Source of the DNA: Stichopus chloronotus
Lineage: Eukaryota > Echinodermata > Holothuroidea > Aspidochirotida > Stichopodidae
DNA: 64,000 bases
NCBI GenBank assembly: GCA_021234535.1
Contig: CM037843.1
Span: 9,918,979 to 9,982,978, forward strand
Reading direction: 5' to 3'
Shown: piece by piece, positions 1 to 11,700 of the stretch
Layout of the letters: each line of letters begins with the position of its first letter
Position numbering within the stretch: position 1 is the first letter of the stretch
The notes under the pieces: model-generated
What the model saw: the letters and a program-made list of their open reading frames with translations, nothing else
Database searches by the model: none
What the model was told of the DNA's origin: nothing
Program-made: the position numbers and the translations under genes

Positions 1-873
1 TGTCAGTGGTAATTCTTGTTACGGTAGTCTTACCGCTTTAAAATTCGGAGTTGTGTCCCACGAAAGCTTATTCAGCAGACTTTTAATAACTTTGATATAC
101 TCTACCGAACTTAAGCATTTCTTCTTCGTCGATGGTAATTATGGATAAGTTAAACAGTCTTTATGCAATAAAATCGTACAGAAGACTAAGGACTGCAATA
201 GTAGAACTCCCACAGTCAAAGGCAACGTGTGCGAGTCAACGTAGGCCTAAGCCCCCATAACGTTATGGTATTCGTTCTTGATACTGTAATTGTGTTAGGA
301 CTGAGAGTGAGACATCAAACATGCCCAAGCTTTTCTCTAAATATACCGTTCCAAAAACCTGAAACTGTCTTAATCAAAAATCAGTGCAGTCAACCCGAGG
401 CAAATTCCAATATTTGATTACTTGATGAGGAAACAAAGCTCAGTCTGTAAGTTTTCCGTACGCTAATACACTGAACCACAGCGTGCGCTCACTCGTATGT
501 AGACTCTGGCAGTGCTGTAGTACGCAACGCGTACGTACAAAGTGCAAACTAAAGCATGCATAATGCCATAGTATTGTTAATCATTTTGTTTAAATGTTAT
601 TTTGTGTATAGCGCGCGAGCAGTGTTGACGTGTTGTGAATCTTGTTTACCTTTCTCTGGTTCGTTTTTCAATAAAAATTAGGTTATTTAAGAACAAAGTT
701 TTCGTCTTTTCCATCAAAATCTCTTGTTGTATGTATGAACAAAGTTAATCAACTCATGGCCTTTGTATTAACGGTAGGATAATGCACTGTTAGGGCTAAT
801 GCTCTCGCTGGATGCCCTTGTGAATTGCTTGCATTGACGATAGTGCATTATTCTACTGTTAATACACGGTCCA
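1..873 (-). repeat. Dispersed repeat, arm A of a large inverted pair
   Basis: The reverse complement of this stretch can be aligned by eye, with many substitutions and small indels, to positions about 12297-13160. Shared landmarks include CGTGCTGTGGTTCAGTG-like sequence near 480 (near 12720 in arm B), the TTTCCTCAT...AATCAAA block, and ATAACGTTATGGG near 260 (near 12930). The copy reaches the window edge, so its true length is unknown. It lies in what should be intron 2 of CD225-like gene A, while the other copy lies in intron 2 of gene B. The two are inverted relative to each other, so they did not arise in the same tandem event as the genes. No protein-coding capacity was recognised. Confidence 0.7.
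766..864. repeat. Short fold-back (inverted-repeat) segment
   Basis: The left end reads TATTAACGGTAGGATAATGC. The reverse complement of the right end reads TATTAACAGTAGAATAATGC, giving about 24-bp arms with two mismatches around a loop of roughly 50 bp. It forms the outer end of arm A. A related fold-back occupies the same place in arm B (12302-12420), so it is either the end structure of the larger element or a MITE it carries. Confidence 0.6.
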
Positions 874-1182
874 GCGTTGAGTAATCTTTAATTATAATAA
901 TATCAGCTCATTATCGTCATAACTGTAATTAACATTAACATCCTCTCCGATAAACTGTTCATTGTCTTCTACATTTATATACATAAAGGACATGACAGCA
1001 AATGTTTGGTTATTCATGTTACCTTTTAACCCAATTACATTTACCGCGTATGTCAACCCTCATACCATTACATTAGATGTGTTTACCACGAATATTGAAA
1101 TTATATAATGTCCATTTTATTCGTTTTCATTCCTGTAGCCATGTCGGAGTACTAAGTGGGGCCAACGAAGTGTCAAATACCA

Positions 1183-1857
1183 TGTTTTAGGGGTTTTTAC
1201 AGTCGTGAAGTGACTGCCCCAGCGACTGGTCCTAAACGTTAGAGAGCGTTCCAACACAGAGAGGGAAAGACATCAGAACAGAAAAAAAAAAAATCCAGAG
1301 AGTGGGAGAGGTTCCATTTAAACTTACGATCGATCAGAGTTCCATTTATTAATGATTCGACTGGCACATAAACTTGATAGATGAAGTTGACGATGATTGG
1401 AAAATTGAACAGAACAGTTACATGACGATGAAAAACTGAAAAGAGCAAGAAGGAATACGCTGACACAGGCCCACGTAGTATACGGAGAGAGAAAGTGAGA
1501 GAGAGAGGTTTACAGTTCGACGACATATTTACCAGTGTCAGGAAGCTCGAGGCTGTTGAAGCTGCCCGGGGTCACGAGAGTCACGAGGTCAACGATGACG
1601 TTGACCAAACCGAATGACGTACTTGTATACATCATCGTAAGCAAATTGTTGCTACCCATGAACTGACCAATCACGTACTATTGCAAGATCTCAAGGAGAC
1701 ACGGTGCTTTCCCCCTTTTCATTTCTAATGTGTTCCTTTACTTGTACTGACTGACGGAAGAGAATAAAGAACAAAGTTAATAAACTCGGGGTAAGCACCG
1801 GAAACTGAATTGTATATGATCCCTGAGTACGGTAGAGTGTAACGTTTACCATACACA
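1183..1857 (+). mobile_element. Diverged LTR relative (same family as two solo LTRs)
   Basis: This stretch aligns in order with the solo LTRs at 36981-37577 (+) and 10288-10892 (-). Shared blocks are the opening GGGGTTTTTACAGTCGTGAA-type sequence followed by GTGACTGCCCCAGCGAC, the central GATTCGACTGGCACATAAA block, and the GGGGTAAGCACCGGAA block just after an AATAAA (near 1763). It is much more diverged than the other two copies, and no target-site duplication is visible at its ends. It is probably an older or different subfamily member. Boundaries are approximate. Confidence 0.55.
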
Positions 1858-3194
1858 TTAGTAGGAACAGACGCAGCAAACACATTCACCGGATCATGTG
1901 ACTAACTGCTGATCATATTTTTTTACCTCAAAATATTCGAGGAGAATAACTTGTTAGGCGCTTCGGTCCCTAAATTTTGGCTTAAGAGCCTGATTTCCTT
2001 GCATTATGGTACATCGCTTGTGTCATATAAGAAACTAATCGGACAGTGTTTCTATTTCACAATACTCTGTCTTAGAAGAAACATCTCGCGATACTCTAAG
2101 AGTTGCAGACCTTTATCCTTAGTCAGATATCTTGACGTTTATATTTAGCATTAAGTCTGGTTTTGTTCTTTAGAGCTTTACACATACCTGTTTACTTAGA
2201 TTCTGGCTGAAGTGGGGATCAACTTCGACAATTATTAACTTGACGGAATGTCACAATATTATACAATATTCGTCTTCAACCTTTTCAAGTGACTTCCCGA
2301 CCTATATCTCAAAATTAACAAGTGTAAACAATAAAAATACGTGCGGAATGAAGTTTAGTTTAACTGGATACTTTGTGTGCACCATCTTCTCTGTTAAAGT
2401 CCATTAGTAATCAGTAACCATAACATAATCAATAAAACAAATATCCTCACACAAAACGTCAAGTAAACAAAGCATTCACACTGACTAATTGTGTGGACAA
2501 ATGTTTCCTACATGTAAACAACAATGTATAGATTGCTTTGATGGAAAACATTTCCTTAATTTAGTTTTCACAAGTTTTTTTTTTTTTTTTCAAGTAGATG
2601 AGTTACCATTAGTTCTGTTATATTTGCTCTCTATAGGGCTTTTTTGAAGTATAGCAGAGTGTCCACGGTGTCTTACAGTTATGTAACATTAGCTTAGGTC
2701 AAGTTAGGATATGAGTCTATGGATGTCCCTAGCTATCAAGTAGCGTATCCGGTATCTTACTTGTTTAAGGAATTAGTCCACTGTAGTATATTGATATTCT
2801 TTAAAAAGTAGGAATATTTTTTCTCTCTTTGTCAGTGAAAACTATATCTCAATATAGCATGTTCCGTTTGGAAGTCACGACTTTTTTAAAGAAATACATA
2901 TTTCAAAATGGTACATTGCATTTAGACGAATTCGTGATGTCACACAGGCACAAGTACTGGAATTTCGTTTATTTCTAAATAATCGTGACTGTACTAAAAA
3001 AAAAAACATATTTAGTTTATAGTTTAATAGAGGTGACCTTAATTTGCACAATATTTTATGGAAGTTCTACAATAAGTCTGTCCCAACCCCATCCTTTTGC
3101 GCATGCCAGGAAAAAATTCATTGGCTTGCGATTCGACATGCCTGAAGTGCAAAGTCATCCTTTTTCACTTCTTCAAAAGCAATATTTGTCTTAC
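1858..3194. other. Gene A intron 2 sequence, nothing recognised
   Basis: AT-rich sequence with a T14 run near 2577-2590. No open frame flanked by splice sites and no recognisable element. Exons 3 and 4 of gene A were searched for by comparison with gene B and not seen here, so they should lie left of the window or be lost. Confidence 0.5.
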
Positions 3195-3268
3195 CGGTGG
3201 CTGTGTTTCCACTGCAGTAGCAAGGTTTGTCACGTACTGTGTCTGCAGCTCTTCAACAGGAATTTGTT
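3195..3268 (-). CDS. CD225-like gene A, exon 2
   Basis: A 74-nt exon with acceptor TTTTACAG (upper side) and donor GTAAGA (lower side). Joined to the single base carried over from exon 1 it reads EQIPVEELQTQYVTNLATAV then ETQPP. It has exactly the same length, phase (1 in, 0 out) and register as exon 2 of gene B (EQLPVQEMQIQCVTKPLPEV then EPQLP). It forms part of the predicted proline-containing cytoplasmic N-terminus that precedes the membrane domain. Conservation of length and phase despite many amino-acid differences argues that both copies have been under coding constraint. The rest of gene A, including the membrane exons, is not in the window, so its integrity is unknown. Confidence 0.7.
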
Positions 3269-3432
3269 CTGTAAAATATAACATATATCGTACATTTTAT
3301 TAGTAATGGAATCTTTGCAGGGAAGTATGATGAAATGATACTAAAAACCCGCTCTGCTAGAAAAGCTTTACTTCAACAGAAAAACCTTATAGAGATTTGA
3401 AATAATTTTACGAGATTTTCTCAAATCATGGT

Positions 3433-3540
3433 TTAAAGCACATGTGACATGAAAAACACAGTTTGGGGTATTGGCTTAGTTAATCATTAAACGCTAAAAA
3501 TAGCCACAGCATCAAAATACATCAAACATTTACCATTTTA
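3433..3540 (+). mobile_element. Partial relative of the TTAA-flanked MITE
   Basis: TTAA followed by AGCACATGTGACATGAAAAA and then CAGTTTGGGGTATTGG resembles the left end of the element at 54858-55414 (TTAA, AGGTCGTGTGACATGAAAAT, CGTTTTGGAGTATTG). In gene B intron 1 the paralogous sequence (near 14000) reads TCTCAAATCATGTG with no such insertion, consistent with insertion after gene duplication. The right end was not located. Confidence 0.45.
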
Positions 3541-4400
3541 TAAAGAAAGTTATATTTTACATAATAATTTAATAATAATTTTTCTTAATAAATGTAATCC
3601 AAATATGATACATTGATATGACCTACCAACATGTAACCCAGTAAATAGTGGAAGTAAAATCCTTATTTCAAAAATGGTAATATATAGATATGGATACAAT
3701 TTCAACCGATTGTCATTCAGGGTTAAATTTAGCCTTGCAACTTGATGAAACCAGCTCTTTCCTAGATCCATGTCCCTTGGTCTTTAAACGTAATTTGAAT
3801 ACGGAACAGAAACGAAATACTTAAACTTATCACTTATTTTTCATTCGTTTTTTTTTCGACTTTAAAGTAATTGTTTCAATGCCGAGTTCATGCAAATCAT
3901 GAGATGGTCATTTCCAATATTTCAAGAAAATGCGTAAAATTGTTGAAGACGTATCTGTGACTAAACTTTTGAATTCTACACAACATTTAAAATCAGTCTC
4001 ACGATGCATTCCAAACAATTATAAATGTGTTTGTTTCGTTTTCTTTAAGGTCAAGGAAATTCAAGTATACAAACAACGACAGAGAGTAGGATGATATTAA
4101 TTGTTTGATTGATTCGAAAATTACGTAGACCATTATGATATTAAAATAGAGCGCATTATACACTGTAATGAAGACTTGATTAAAGAAAAAAAAACTACGT
4201 CAACTTTGTTAACTAGTAAAAAAGAGACATATAGGTCGAGAAAGGAGGTCCAGAAAAGCTGAAAAGATTACGTATGGTTCCCTTTGAAGACAACAAAGGA
4301 TAAGCAGTTACAGACATGCAGTATATTTGACAAAGGTAGGGAAAAATTTTTATTTTATTATTTGATGCCGAAATTGTTTAAATTTTGAATATCTTTTGGT

Positions 4401-4547
4401 TGGGACACCCCGCTCCCCTTATCGATGTTGGCTGCACTGAGAATCAATGTGCACAAGATACATTCACTCATTTAGTGCAATGTTTTCCCGACCAATAGAT
4501 ATCCTATAAATTTCAACATTGAAAGGGGAGCGGGCGAAGGTGTCCCA
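4401..4547. repeat. 147-bp fold-back element
   Basis: The left end is TGGGACACC followed by CCGCTCCCCTT. The right end, reverse-complemented, is TGGGACACC, TTCGC, then CCGCTCCCCTT, so the arms match perfectly except for a 5-nt bulge. It lies in intron 1 of CD225-like gene A. It is MITE-like, but no clear target duplication is visible. Confidence 0.65.
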
Positions 4548-4678
4548 TGAATTTTTGGATTGTAGATTGTTTGTGCCATAGAACCAACATCAGACCCGAG
4601 CGAGGATAGCTACTGGAGGAACACAAAGATTAATAGCTAGTAAAACTGCATATTAGATATGTAGTAAGTAATACTCAC

Positions 4679-4709
4679 CACTTATTACTAGGTTTTGCTT
4701 ATCCTCCAT
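4679..4709 (-). CDS. CD225-like gene A, exon 1 (start codon exon)
   Basis: A 31-nt first coding exon reading MEDKQNLVIS plus one base of the next codon, ending at donor G|GTGAGT. It matches gene B exon 1 (MEDNQNLVAQ) in length and phase and in 7 of 10 residues. Gene A intron 1 is 1.4 kb against 0.57 kb in gene B, partly owing to inserted repeats. Similarity to gene B continues into the upstream sequence, so the duplicated block included the promoter. This is probably a small membrane protein of the same family, truncated by the window edge rather than by a visible mutation. Confidence 0.7.
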
Positions 4710-5060
4710 CTTGTCCGTTTGACCATAAAGTCCATTTATACTGCAACCTATAACAGGAACTGTAAATTTATCGCGTTCTGTTGTTTATGTAAGACATGTC
4801 GAAATACTTGCGTGTATGATTTATCATATGAACTTGAAAAGTGCATGTGTTCTTGTGTTTATCATTTATCATACGAACTTGAAAAGTGCATGGGTGAGGA
4901 CATGACAGTAAAAAGAGTGTGTTACAATTCATTCAAGACCTCATCTAGATTTTGAGCATGGAAATACACTGGGCACTTTTTAGTGCATTTCCTCTTTGAT
5001 TTTAAACAAACACATCACAGGGTCGAACACCTCCCCCTTTCACCTTGTTTTTTTTTACAA
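4710..5060 (-). promoter_or_regulatory. Gene A upstream region, shared with gene B
   Basis: Just upstream of the ATG both genes carry the block TATAACAGGAACTGTA (4749 and 14539) and a GTTTATGTAAGACATG / GTTTGTGTAAAACATG block. Weaker matches extend to ACCTCCC...TTTTCAC near 5030 and 14915. These are blocks conserved between the paralogs in 5' UTR or promoter position. No TATA box was assigned. Confidence 0.45.
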
Positions 5061-5539
5061 TGTCAATTCTACTTCTGTATTGTTGGTTCATGTGAAGTGG
5101 TGAACGTGTTAAAGCATATGGAGTTACGATGTATTGCCATTTGTTCCAAACAAAATGTGTTACACATGTTGCCTCCCTTATCCCAGCCCAGAAGATGTCG
5201 GTTCGTACAAAAAATAGGAAATGAAAATGTCAAACTTTCATTCCAAAAAGAAAAGATAACATTCACACGTCATACATAAGATTCTTTACTGTTAACGCCT
5301 TTACGTATCTGGGAATGAAGTTCTGACATTGTCAATCGTCATACGTGGACACTAGTCGAACACTCTTCGCTATAGTTGACTCATGTTTACCTCTTATCGT
5401 CTTAACCCTCACAAAACAAAATACACTTGTAAAAACTACATTGCTTTGAAACGTCTAATACAAAATATCTTCAAGCTTCATTTTCGATATGTGACTTGTC
5501 CAAATTTTGCAAAACTTGTTCAGTCCTTCTGGTACGAGG

Positions 5540-5760
5540 TTCTAGACTTTGCCGACCCTTTGACCTCATATGACCACTGACCAACTCAGTCTGCAGAACG
5601 TTGTTACCCACGTTTTTTAATTCTATCTAAGCACATGAACCATGTCTGAGTTTCGGGTTGAAAAATGGTGACCTTTTGACCTCAAGTGACATTTGGCCTG
5701 CACCACAAACGACGGCGCGCATGGACCAATCATAGGGTCTCCATGTGCAAAATAAAAAAA
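5540..5760 (+). repeat. Diverged AGGTCA-type repeat sequence
   Basis: Contains GACCCTTTGACCTCATATGA and, about 110 bp on, GTGACCTTTTGACCTCAAGT, followed by AATCATAGGGTCTCC. This resembles about one and a half degenerate units of the 145-bp array at 25.7-27.7 kb (TGACCTTTGACCTCC ... AATAGGGATCATC). It is probably an old fragment of that family. Confidence 0.4.
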
Positions 5761-8633
5761 TATGTGTTAGCGGTCTTGTTTTGGGATATTATGTTTGAAT
5801 TTCACTCTTTGTGGGCTATGAGGCTTATTATCTAAGCCTTATCCAACCTCAGTTTTTACGGTGTTTTATCATCTAGTACAGTGCCAATAATACTTTTAAA
5901 GGCAGTGGAGCATCGTCCCAGTTCAAACAGTTCCAAACACTAACTTCTAACACCTCCCACAGCACGTCTGAAACTCCATATGTGCAATCAAAGCCCCCTG
6001 TGTATGACGTGTAATCTCAGTTCTGCTACATCTTTTGAAAGTTTGCTGGAGTAAAAGAACAAAACGATTGAGAAATTTGCTTACCCCTAGCTACAACTTA
6101 AGCATATAGAGATGAGTGACTGATTTAATCAATTGTTAATTCTTCAAAGCGGGACTATAAGACACCAGACAATCAACATCAGCTGTTCTTTTTAGCCTCC
6201 TAGAATCTCTGTAATCTAATTAGACTAGACGTGTTCACTTCTGTTTGTTGGAATGAGCTTAATTACTTCTTTTCGTCCCTTTTGAGATATTCATACAATT
6301 GTGTCAAAAAGAAGCTGATAACATTTTGTTGTATGTATTAGTATGATGGGGCTGTTTTTGAGAGAATTGTTAATTGTCCAACTTCATGATGTGGGAGTGA
6401 CTTGGTTCCGTTGAGGATGTGAAGTTACAGAGAGAAGGCGATGAAGCTGTGACGTTCAAGAATGAACGCGAAAGAGCTCACACAGGGAAAGTGAAAAGAT
6501 CCACGTCATGTGTATCAATCAAAGATCATTTTTTTTTTGGAATTCGACTCGCTGATTAGAATAAATATTTATTATGAGCGATGATCAGACAAGAGTTAAG
6601 GAGATATTTGTAAAGACGTTAACAAACCTGAAGTACAAGACGAGAGGCACTTCTTCTTCTCGAGGTTACCTTGCGTGTCTTATACTATTTTTTTTATTTA
6701 AAGTTATCTCAAACCCTTCGAATAATTTGACCGGGGTGGTCGAAATACATATTTAAGAAATTATAGCCTGAAAACGATGGAACCTGGGTTTAAAAAGATT
6801 AATTTTCCCTGCGGATATCTGTAATGTACATGATTTACATACAAATTCATACATCAATAACATGAAGTTAGGATAAAACTTCAAAGGTAAACTTTTTTTA
6901 CACAAATTCATTCACCGTGTCATTGCTGCATACACTTGCCTTTCGAACGTCATAAATACAGATGATCATTTTGCAATGATCACGATGAAGCAGTGGATGA
7001 TACGGTAGTGTAAACAGACATGTGGTATCTTCATGGGGATCTTTATTAAATTTTGTTGTTCAAAAGAAGAAATGAGCCACCACAATGTTTGACTTGGATG
7101 CCATAAAGACAAAATGAGGTATAATTTTACATTTATTACAGTCAAATCAAAACAAAATGTTATTATTATGGAAGACTAACAGGCGGTCACCATCATCAAA
7201 TGTCATCCATATATGTTATTTACTTTTCAAGATATTTGAAATTTCAAAGTTCATAAAATCCAATCAGGACAATTCTATTCTGAGATTGTGATTTCATATC
7301 CTGCCACTTTTTTTTCACTTTTTTTTTTTTTTTTTCTTTTAACTTTATCGTGAAAGTTTTACGCAAAGATTCAACTCAAAGTATTAAGAATTTGATTAGT
7401 GTATGATACGTTATAGTAATTCAAAGGCAAAATGTGTACAAGTGTATTGTATAAATATACAATGGAGAGTATAAAGAAAACAAATGAATACATCAGATGT
7501 TATGTGACATCATTCAACTGAGGCAAAAATAACAACACCCTTCTCTGAATTTAAAAAGTGTTGGACAGGCAACAATATTTAGTGGATAAAAATTCTGAAA
7601 GATGTTTATCAAATGTTTCTGCTTCATATTTCATGATTATATCCCCTAGGACTTTGTCCTCCTTTAAGGCAAAACAATACATGCTATAGATGTACGACTA
7701 ATGGCGTTTATTATGCAAGTTTTCAAATACTTAAAGATCGGATTGGGTTTTCACCTGAATGTCCAGAGGCCTGTACTAATTAACAAAAATGACAAAAGAG
7801 GAATAAATAGTTAACTGAATCTTTGTGTCTCGCAGGAATCTTTTTTTTTTCTACTTATATGTAATCATGTGTTCTGTACTGTTGTAATGAAAAATTCTGA
7901 ATTGCAAAATATAAGATTGTGCGAATAAAAATTAGGGGAAAAAACATCTCACTTTTGTCTTAACTTTTCCTCATGTAGCAGTTATCATTTAAAATTACGT
8001 ACTCAATTGCGAAACTTAAAACTTGCTTTGCAAGCATTCTAAAAGCTAACAATACACCACTGATATCGGTATACACCATGATTGATTGATTAACTTAAAC
8101 ATAACAATAAAACTGGTTACTATAGCAACTGGGAAGAATAAAAGAAACAACATATATTCCTAAGTCTTTGAAAGAGGCTCACTGAGATGATATCGAAGAG
8201 TTTGTGGGGTTAATGAACGGTACAAATACATGACAATGCATATAATTAGCATAATTAGTCAAGTTTCATGTTTAACAGTTACGAAAATCTGTCATTTTTT
8301 TAAACCTTTGACCCTGACTTGTACTTGCTGCGTGCATATGAATTAGCACTAACATGAAAAGTGTCTGATCACGAATTTTCAAAAACCAAACCCATTAATG
8401 TTCTTTTGTACGTAACACATGGGGAACCACAATTGATTATCTGTCATTAGTACGTGAAGTAAACTTGATACTTTTATATGGGAAAATTTCCTGAGTTTCA
8501 TGAAACAACTCAATGAGCCCCTTCAACTGTAATCATTCCACTAAAAGCGTTAAGTCGGTGATTAAAAAGTAAGCACAACTTAAAAGTTACATTTTCGGTC
8601 ACATTTTTATACTTTTTTTCAACCGTTTCCATG
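5761..8633. other. Gene-free stretch between genes A and B
   Basis: AT-rich sequence downstream of gene B (minus strand) and upstream of gene A. It contains T-runs (6531-6538, 7319-7336, 7844-7853). The open frames are short and lack splice or homology support. The 3' UTR of gene B must lie at its right end, but no convincing AATAAA close to the stop was found. Confidence 0.4.
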
Positions 8634-8795
8634 TCAATATTTATAAGACCCATTAACTGTATTCAGGACATAGAAGTAGTAGAAGACGAAGGCAACCAGC
8701 AGGAGTACACCCAGGATAACACTAACGGAAGTTAACCCTACAGCAGCATTTGCATGAGATTCGGCAGTCCCAAGATTGGTCTGTTCAACCAACGC
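8634..8795 (-). CDS. CD225-like gene B, exon 4 (second membrane helix and stop)
   Basis: The acceptor is a pyrimidine-rich tract ending GTGTTTGAAG. The exon opens in phase 0 with ALVEQTNLGTAESHANAAVG, crosses the second hydrophobic segment (LTSVSVILGVLLLVAFVFYY) and ends NGSYKY before TGA. It is 162 nt, 53 residues plus stop. The polar, alanine-rich linker before the helix is where CD225 proteins carry their conserved small/polar loop. The tail after the helix is only about 12 residues. Confidence 0.75.
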   Translation of the reverse strand, partial: ALVEQTNLGTAESHANAAVGLTSVSVILGVLLLVAFVFYYFYVLNTVNGSYKY

Positions 8796-11700
8796 CTTCA
8801 AACACACGAAAACAGAAAGGGAAGAAAGATGATATGATATCAGTTCATGCTATTTCAGCAAATTCTAAGTCAGATTCGAGACATTTATTCACTCTTCAAG
8901 CTTTTTACTTTCAGTGCAAATTCCAAAATGACGACGAAACAATATCAGTGATAATAAAGAAAATAATGATAAAAAAAACCAGTACAACCGCCAAGAACAA
9001 CGTACAAGGAACAACAATAAATAACAATAAATAACAATAAATAACTATAAATAACTATATATAACTATGTATAACTATATATATATATATGACTATAACT
9101 TCGTTTCATAGTCAGTTATATATATATAACTGACTGTGAAACGAAAAGAAAGACGAAAACTTACCAGAATAGCAAATACCATAGCTGGTATTGTGCAGAT
9201 AGCCAACACAGGGGTGCAAAAAGTTGCCACAATCGACAGAACCAAAGATATGATGGCCCTGGTCTTTATGCTGGATATCAATGCTTCATCTTGAGGAGTA
9301 CGAAAAATCTAATGAAGAAGAAAACACCGCTGAGGTTGTGTAAAGTAATACATTGGTAAATTCGACAATAATTCCCCGACTTATGTCAACTCTGCAACTC
9401 ACAGAACTACTTCACGTAGATAGAAAAGAAACAGGCATATAGATTTAGTGATTTACAGACAGATGAACAGATAGACAAAAAGGGGGAAAACCAATAGACA
9501 GAAAGAGAATTAGGTGTACAGACAGAAGGACTGACAGATGGTGAAAGGATGGTTGGCGAAGGGTGGATGAGTCTATATGAACAGACCTAATTATTGACAG
9601 ACAGATAGATGGATGGATAGATAAGGCAGCTTTCAAAAAAAAAATTCAAATGTCAGTTTAAAAAAAAATCATCTATGCAGGAACATATTGCTTTACTCTA
9701 TGCTTTTTAAACCCAACTTAAACATCTTTTTCATTAAGCAAGATATTACCGTGTAATGATGGGTACTTTCTTATTTACTTTCTACCCCGAAGTCACCCGT
9801 TTACAGTGCTGCAGAAGCTTTACGCCTTTTATTATGCGCAAATGCTCAATTTAGTGCCTTAGTATTACCAAAGATCTGTATCAAGTGAGCCTTGCAGCAC
9901 CCAAGGGATTGCATATCTCTGATGGGAACTACTCGATAGGTTCGTTCTCTTCGGTGGCGGTGTACTTTGTCGCTTGCTTCAAAGACCCTGGGGTAAAAAG
10001 TCGTATGCGCGCTTGCCTTTGAGGGAGAGGAAACATGCCGGCTAGCAATAGCAACGGTTGTTAGGGGGAACACACAGTTATGGTTTTCCCAACTTGTAGG
10101 CTCCGTCGGAGGCCCGGGACGAAGCCACAGCTGCGCGTCTGCCCTGGAATGAAGCCAACGAGCCGATGTTTACTGGCAACTGTTGCTAGGGGACGTGAAT
10201 AATGTTGATTATCCCAGGCTCGTCGAGGAGATCCGCCTCCAGGTGTCAAAGGACTGGGCGCGCTAAAGAAAGCGGAGTCGGACTGAGTGTTGTATAGAGA
10301 TGGTCATTCTACCCCACCGTACGCAAAAGGTCGTACAAAGTTCAGTCTTCCGGTGTTTACCCCAGGTTTATTTAACTTTTTCTTTATTTCCCTCTGACAG
10401 TCAGATTAGACAATACAACACATTAAAAATAGTAAACTTAGACCCTGTTCTCAGAAAGGTTGCGCAATCCTTTCGTGATTGGTAGATCACGGATGGCAAC
10501 CGCCTCACTCCATTACGTAGGTCAACCATTTGACCTGTGATTGGTCAGTGTCAGCAGTCTATCCCGTGATCCTTAGCAGTTCGGCGTGGGTTGATCCATC
10601 GACCTCGCCACGCCGCTGACACTGGCTTTCTGGACATCAAACTGTATACATGATCTGTCTCTTGTACACTATGTAGGCCTCCGTCATCTCGTCTCTCTGT
10701 TACTCTTCCTTCCTGTCATCGTCAATTTAATTCGTGTTAATTTATGTGCCAGTCGGATCAAGAATAAATGGAACTTTAACTTAATCGCTGCATCTTTCTC
10801 TATTCTGACGTCTCTTTCGTTCTGTGTCAACAATCCGTCGTTGGGGCAGTCACTCCAAGACTGGGACCCCGTAAAAACCCCCATATTCTACATGAGGGAG
10901 AAAGCCCCGGTGGACGGTGGAACTGGAAAAAGAAGAAAGGCATACGAAGGAAAACAGAAGAGGAACTCCTGGTGTGTGTTGTGCTCGGATGACTGGACGG
11001 CTGTTAGTTCAACGTTAGCGCCCCCACATTCAAGGTGAGCTATTTAATCGTTAGCGGGCACAGTTTAACCTGTTAAATTTTAGGTGACGGGTCTGTATAT
11101 CGTAGCGGGCATAATTTATTCGTAGGGTCCGCCGTGGGACGCTGGTGTATCGTTAGCTGACACAGTTTATCAGTTTAGGTCACAGGGTGCCGGTTTGTGT
11201 ACCGTTAGCGTATACAGTTTATCGACAGAGCGTGCCAAGACGTTTGAATATCGTTACCGGGAACAGCTTATTCATAGGACTTGCGGTCAGCCGTTTGTGC
11301 ACGGTTAGCGGGTGCAGTTTATCAATAAAACTGTCAGAAGCAGTTTGCATATCGTAGGGGGATACAGAGGACTTGTCGCAAGACATTCGTTTAGTGTTGG
11401 CGGCACAGTGTATCAATAGGACAGAATGGAGACGCCATCGCTTGTGGAGGAGGACTGCTTGTGAAGGGGAGCGGTTGCTGTTCCGAACATCGGACAACAG
11501 GTACTCTCTAGACGACAGCCTTTGTCGAAGAGGGTGGGGGGTTGCGGTCTCGAACTTCGGACTACAGGTATGCTCTAAACGCCAGCGCTTGTGGACGAGA
11601 GGGACTGCCGGACGAAGTCGCTGTTCTGAACTCCCGGGACCGTCTGACTGTGACGCTTGCATTATATTATTTCATGTGTTATATGACTGATTACATTATT

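Noticed and set aside
11219..11690. Overlapping open frames on both strands (100-147 codons)
   Set aside because: They fall inside GC-richer minisatellites, where stops are avoided by repetition.
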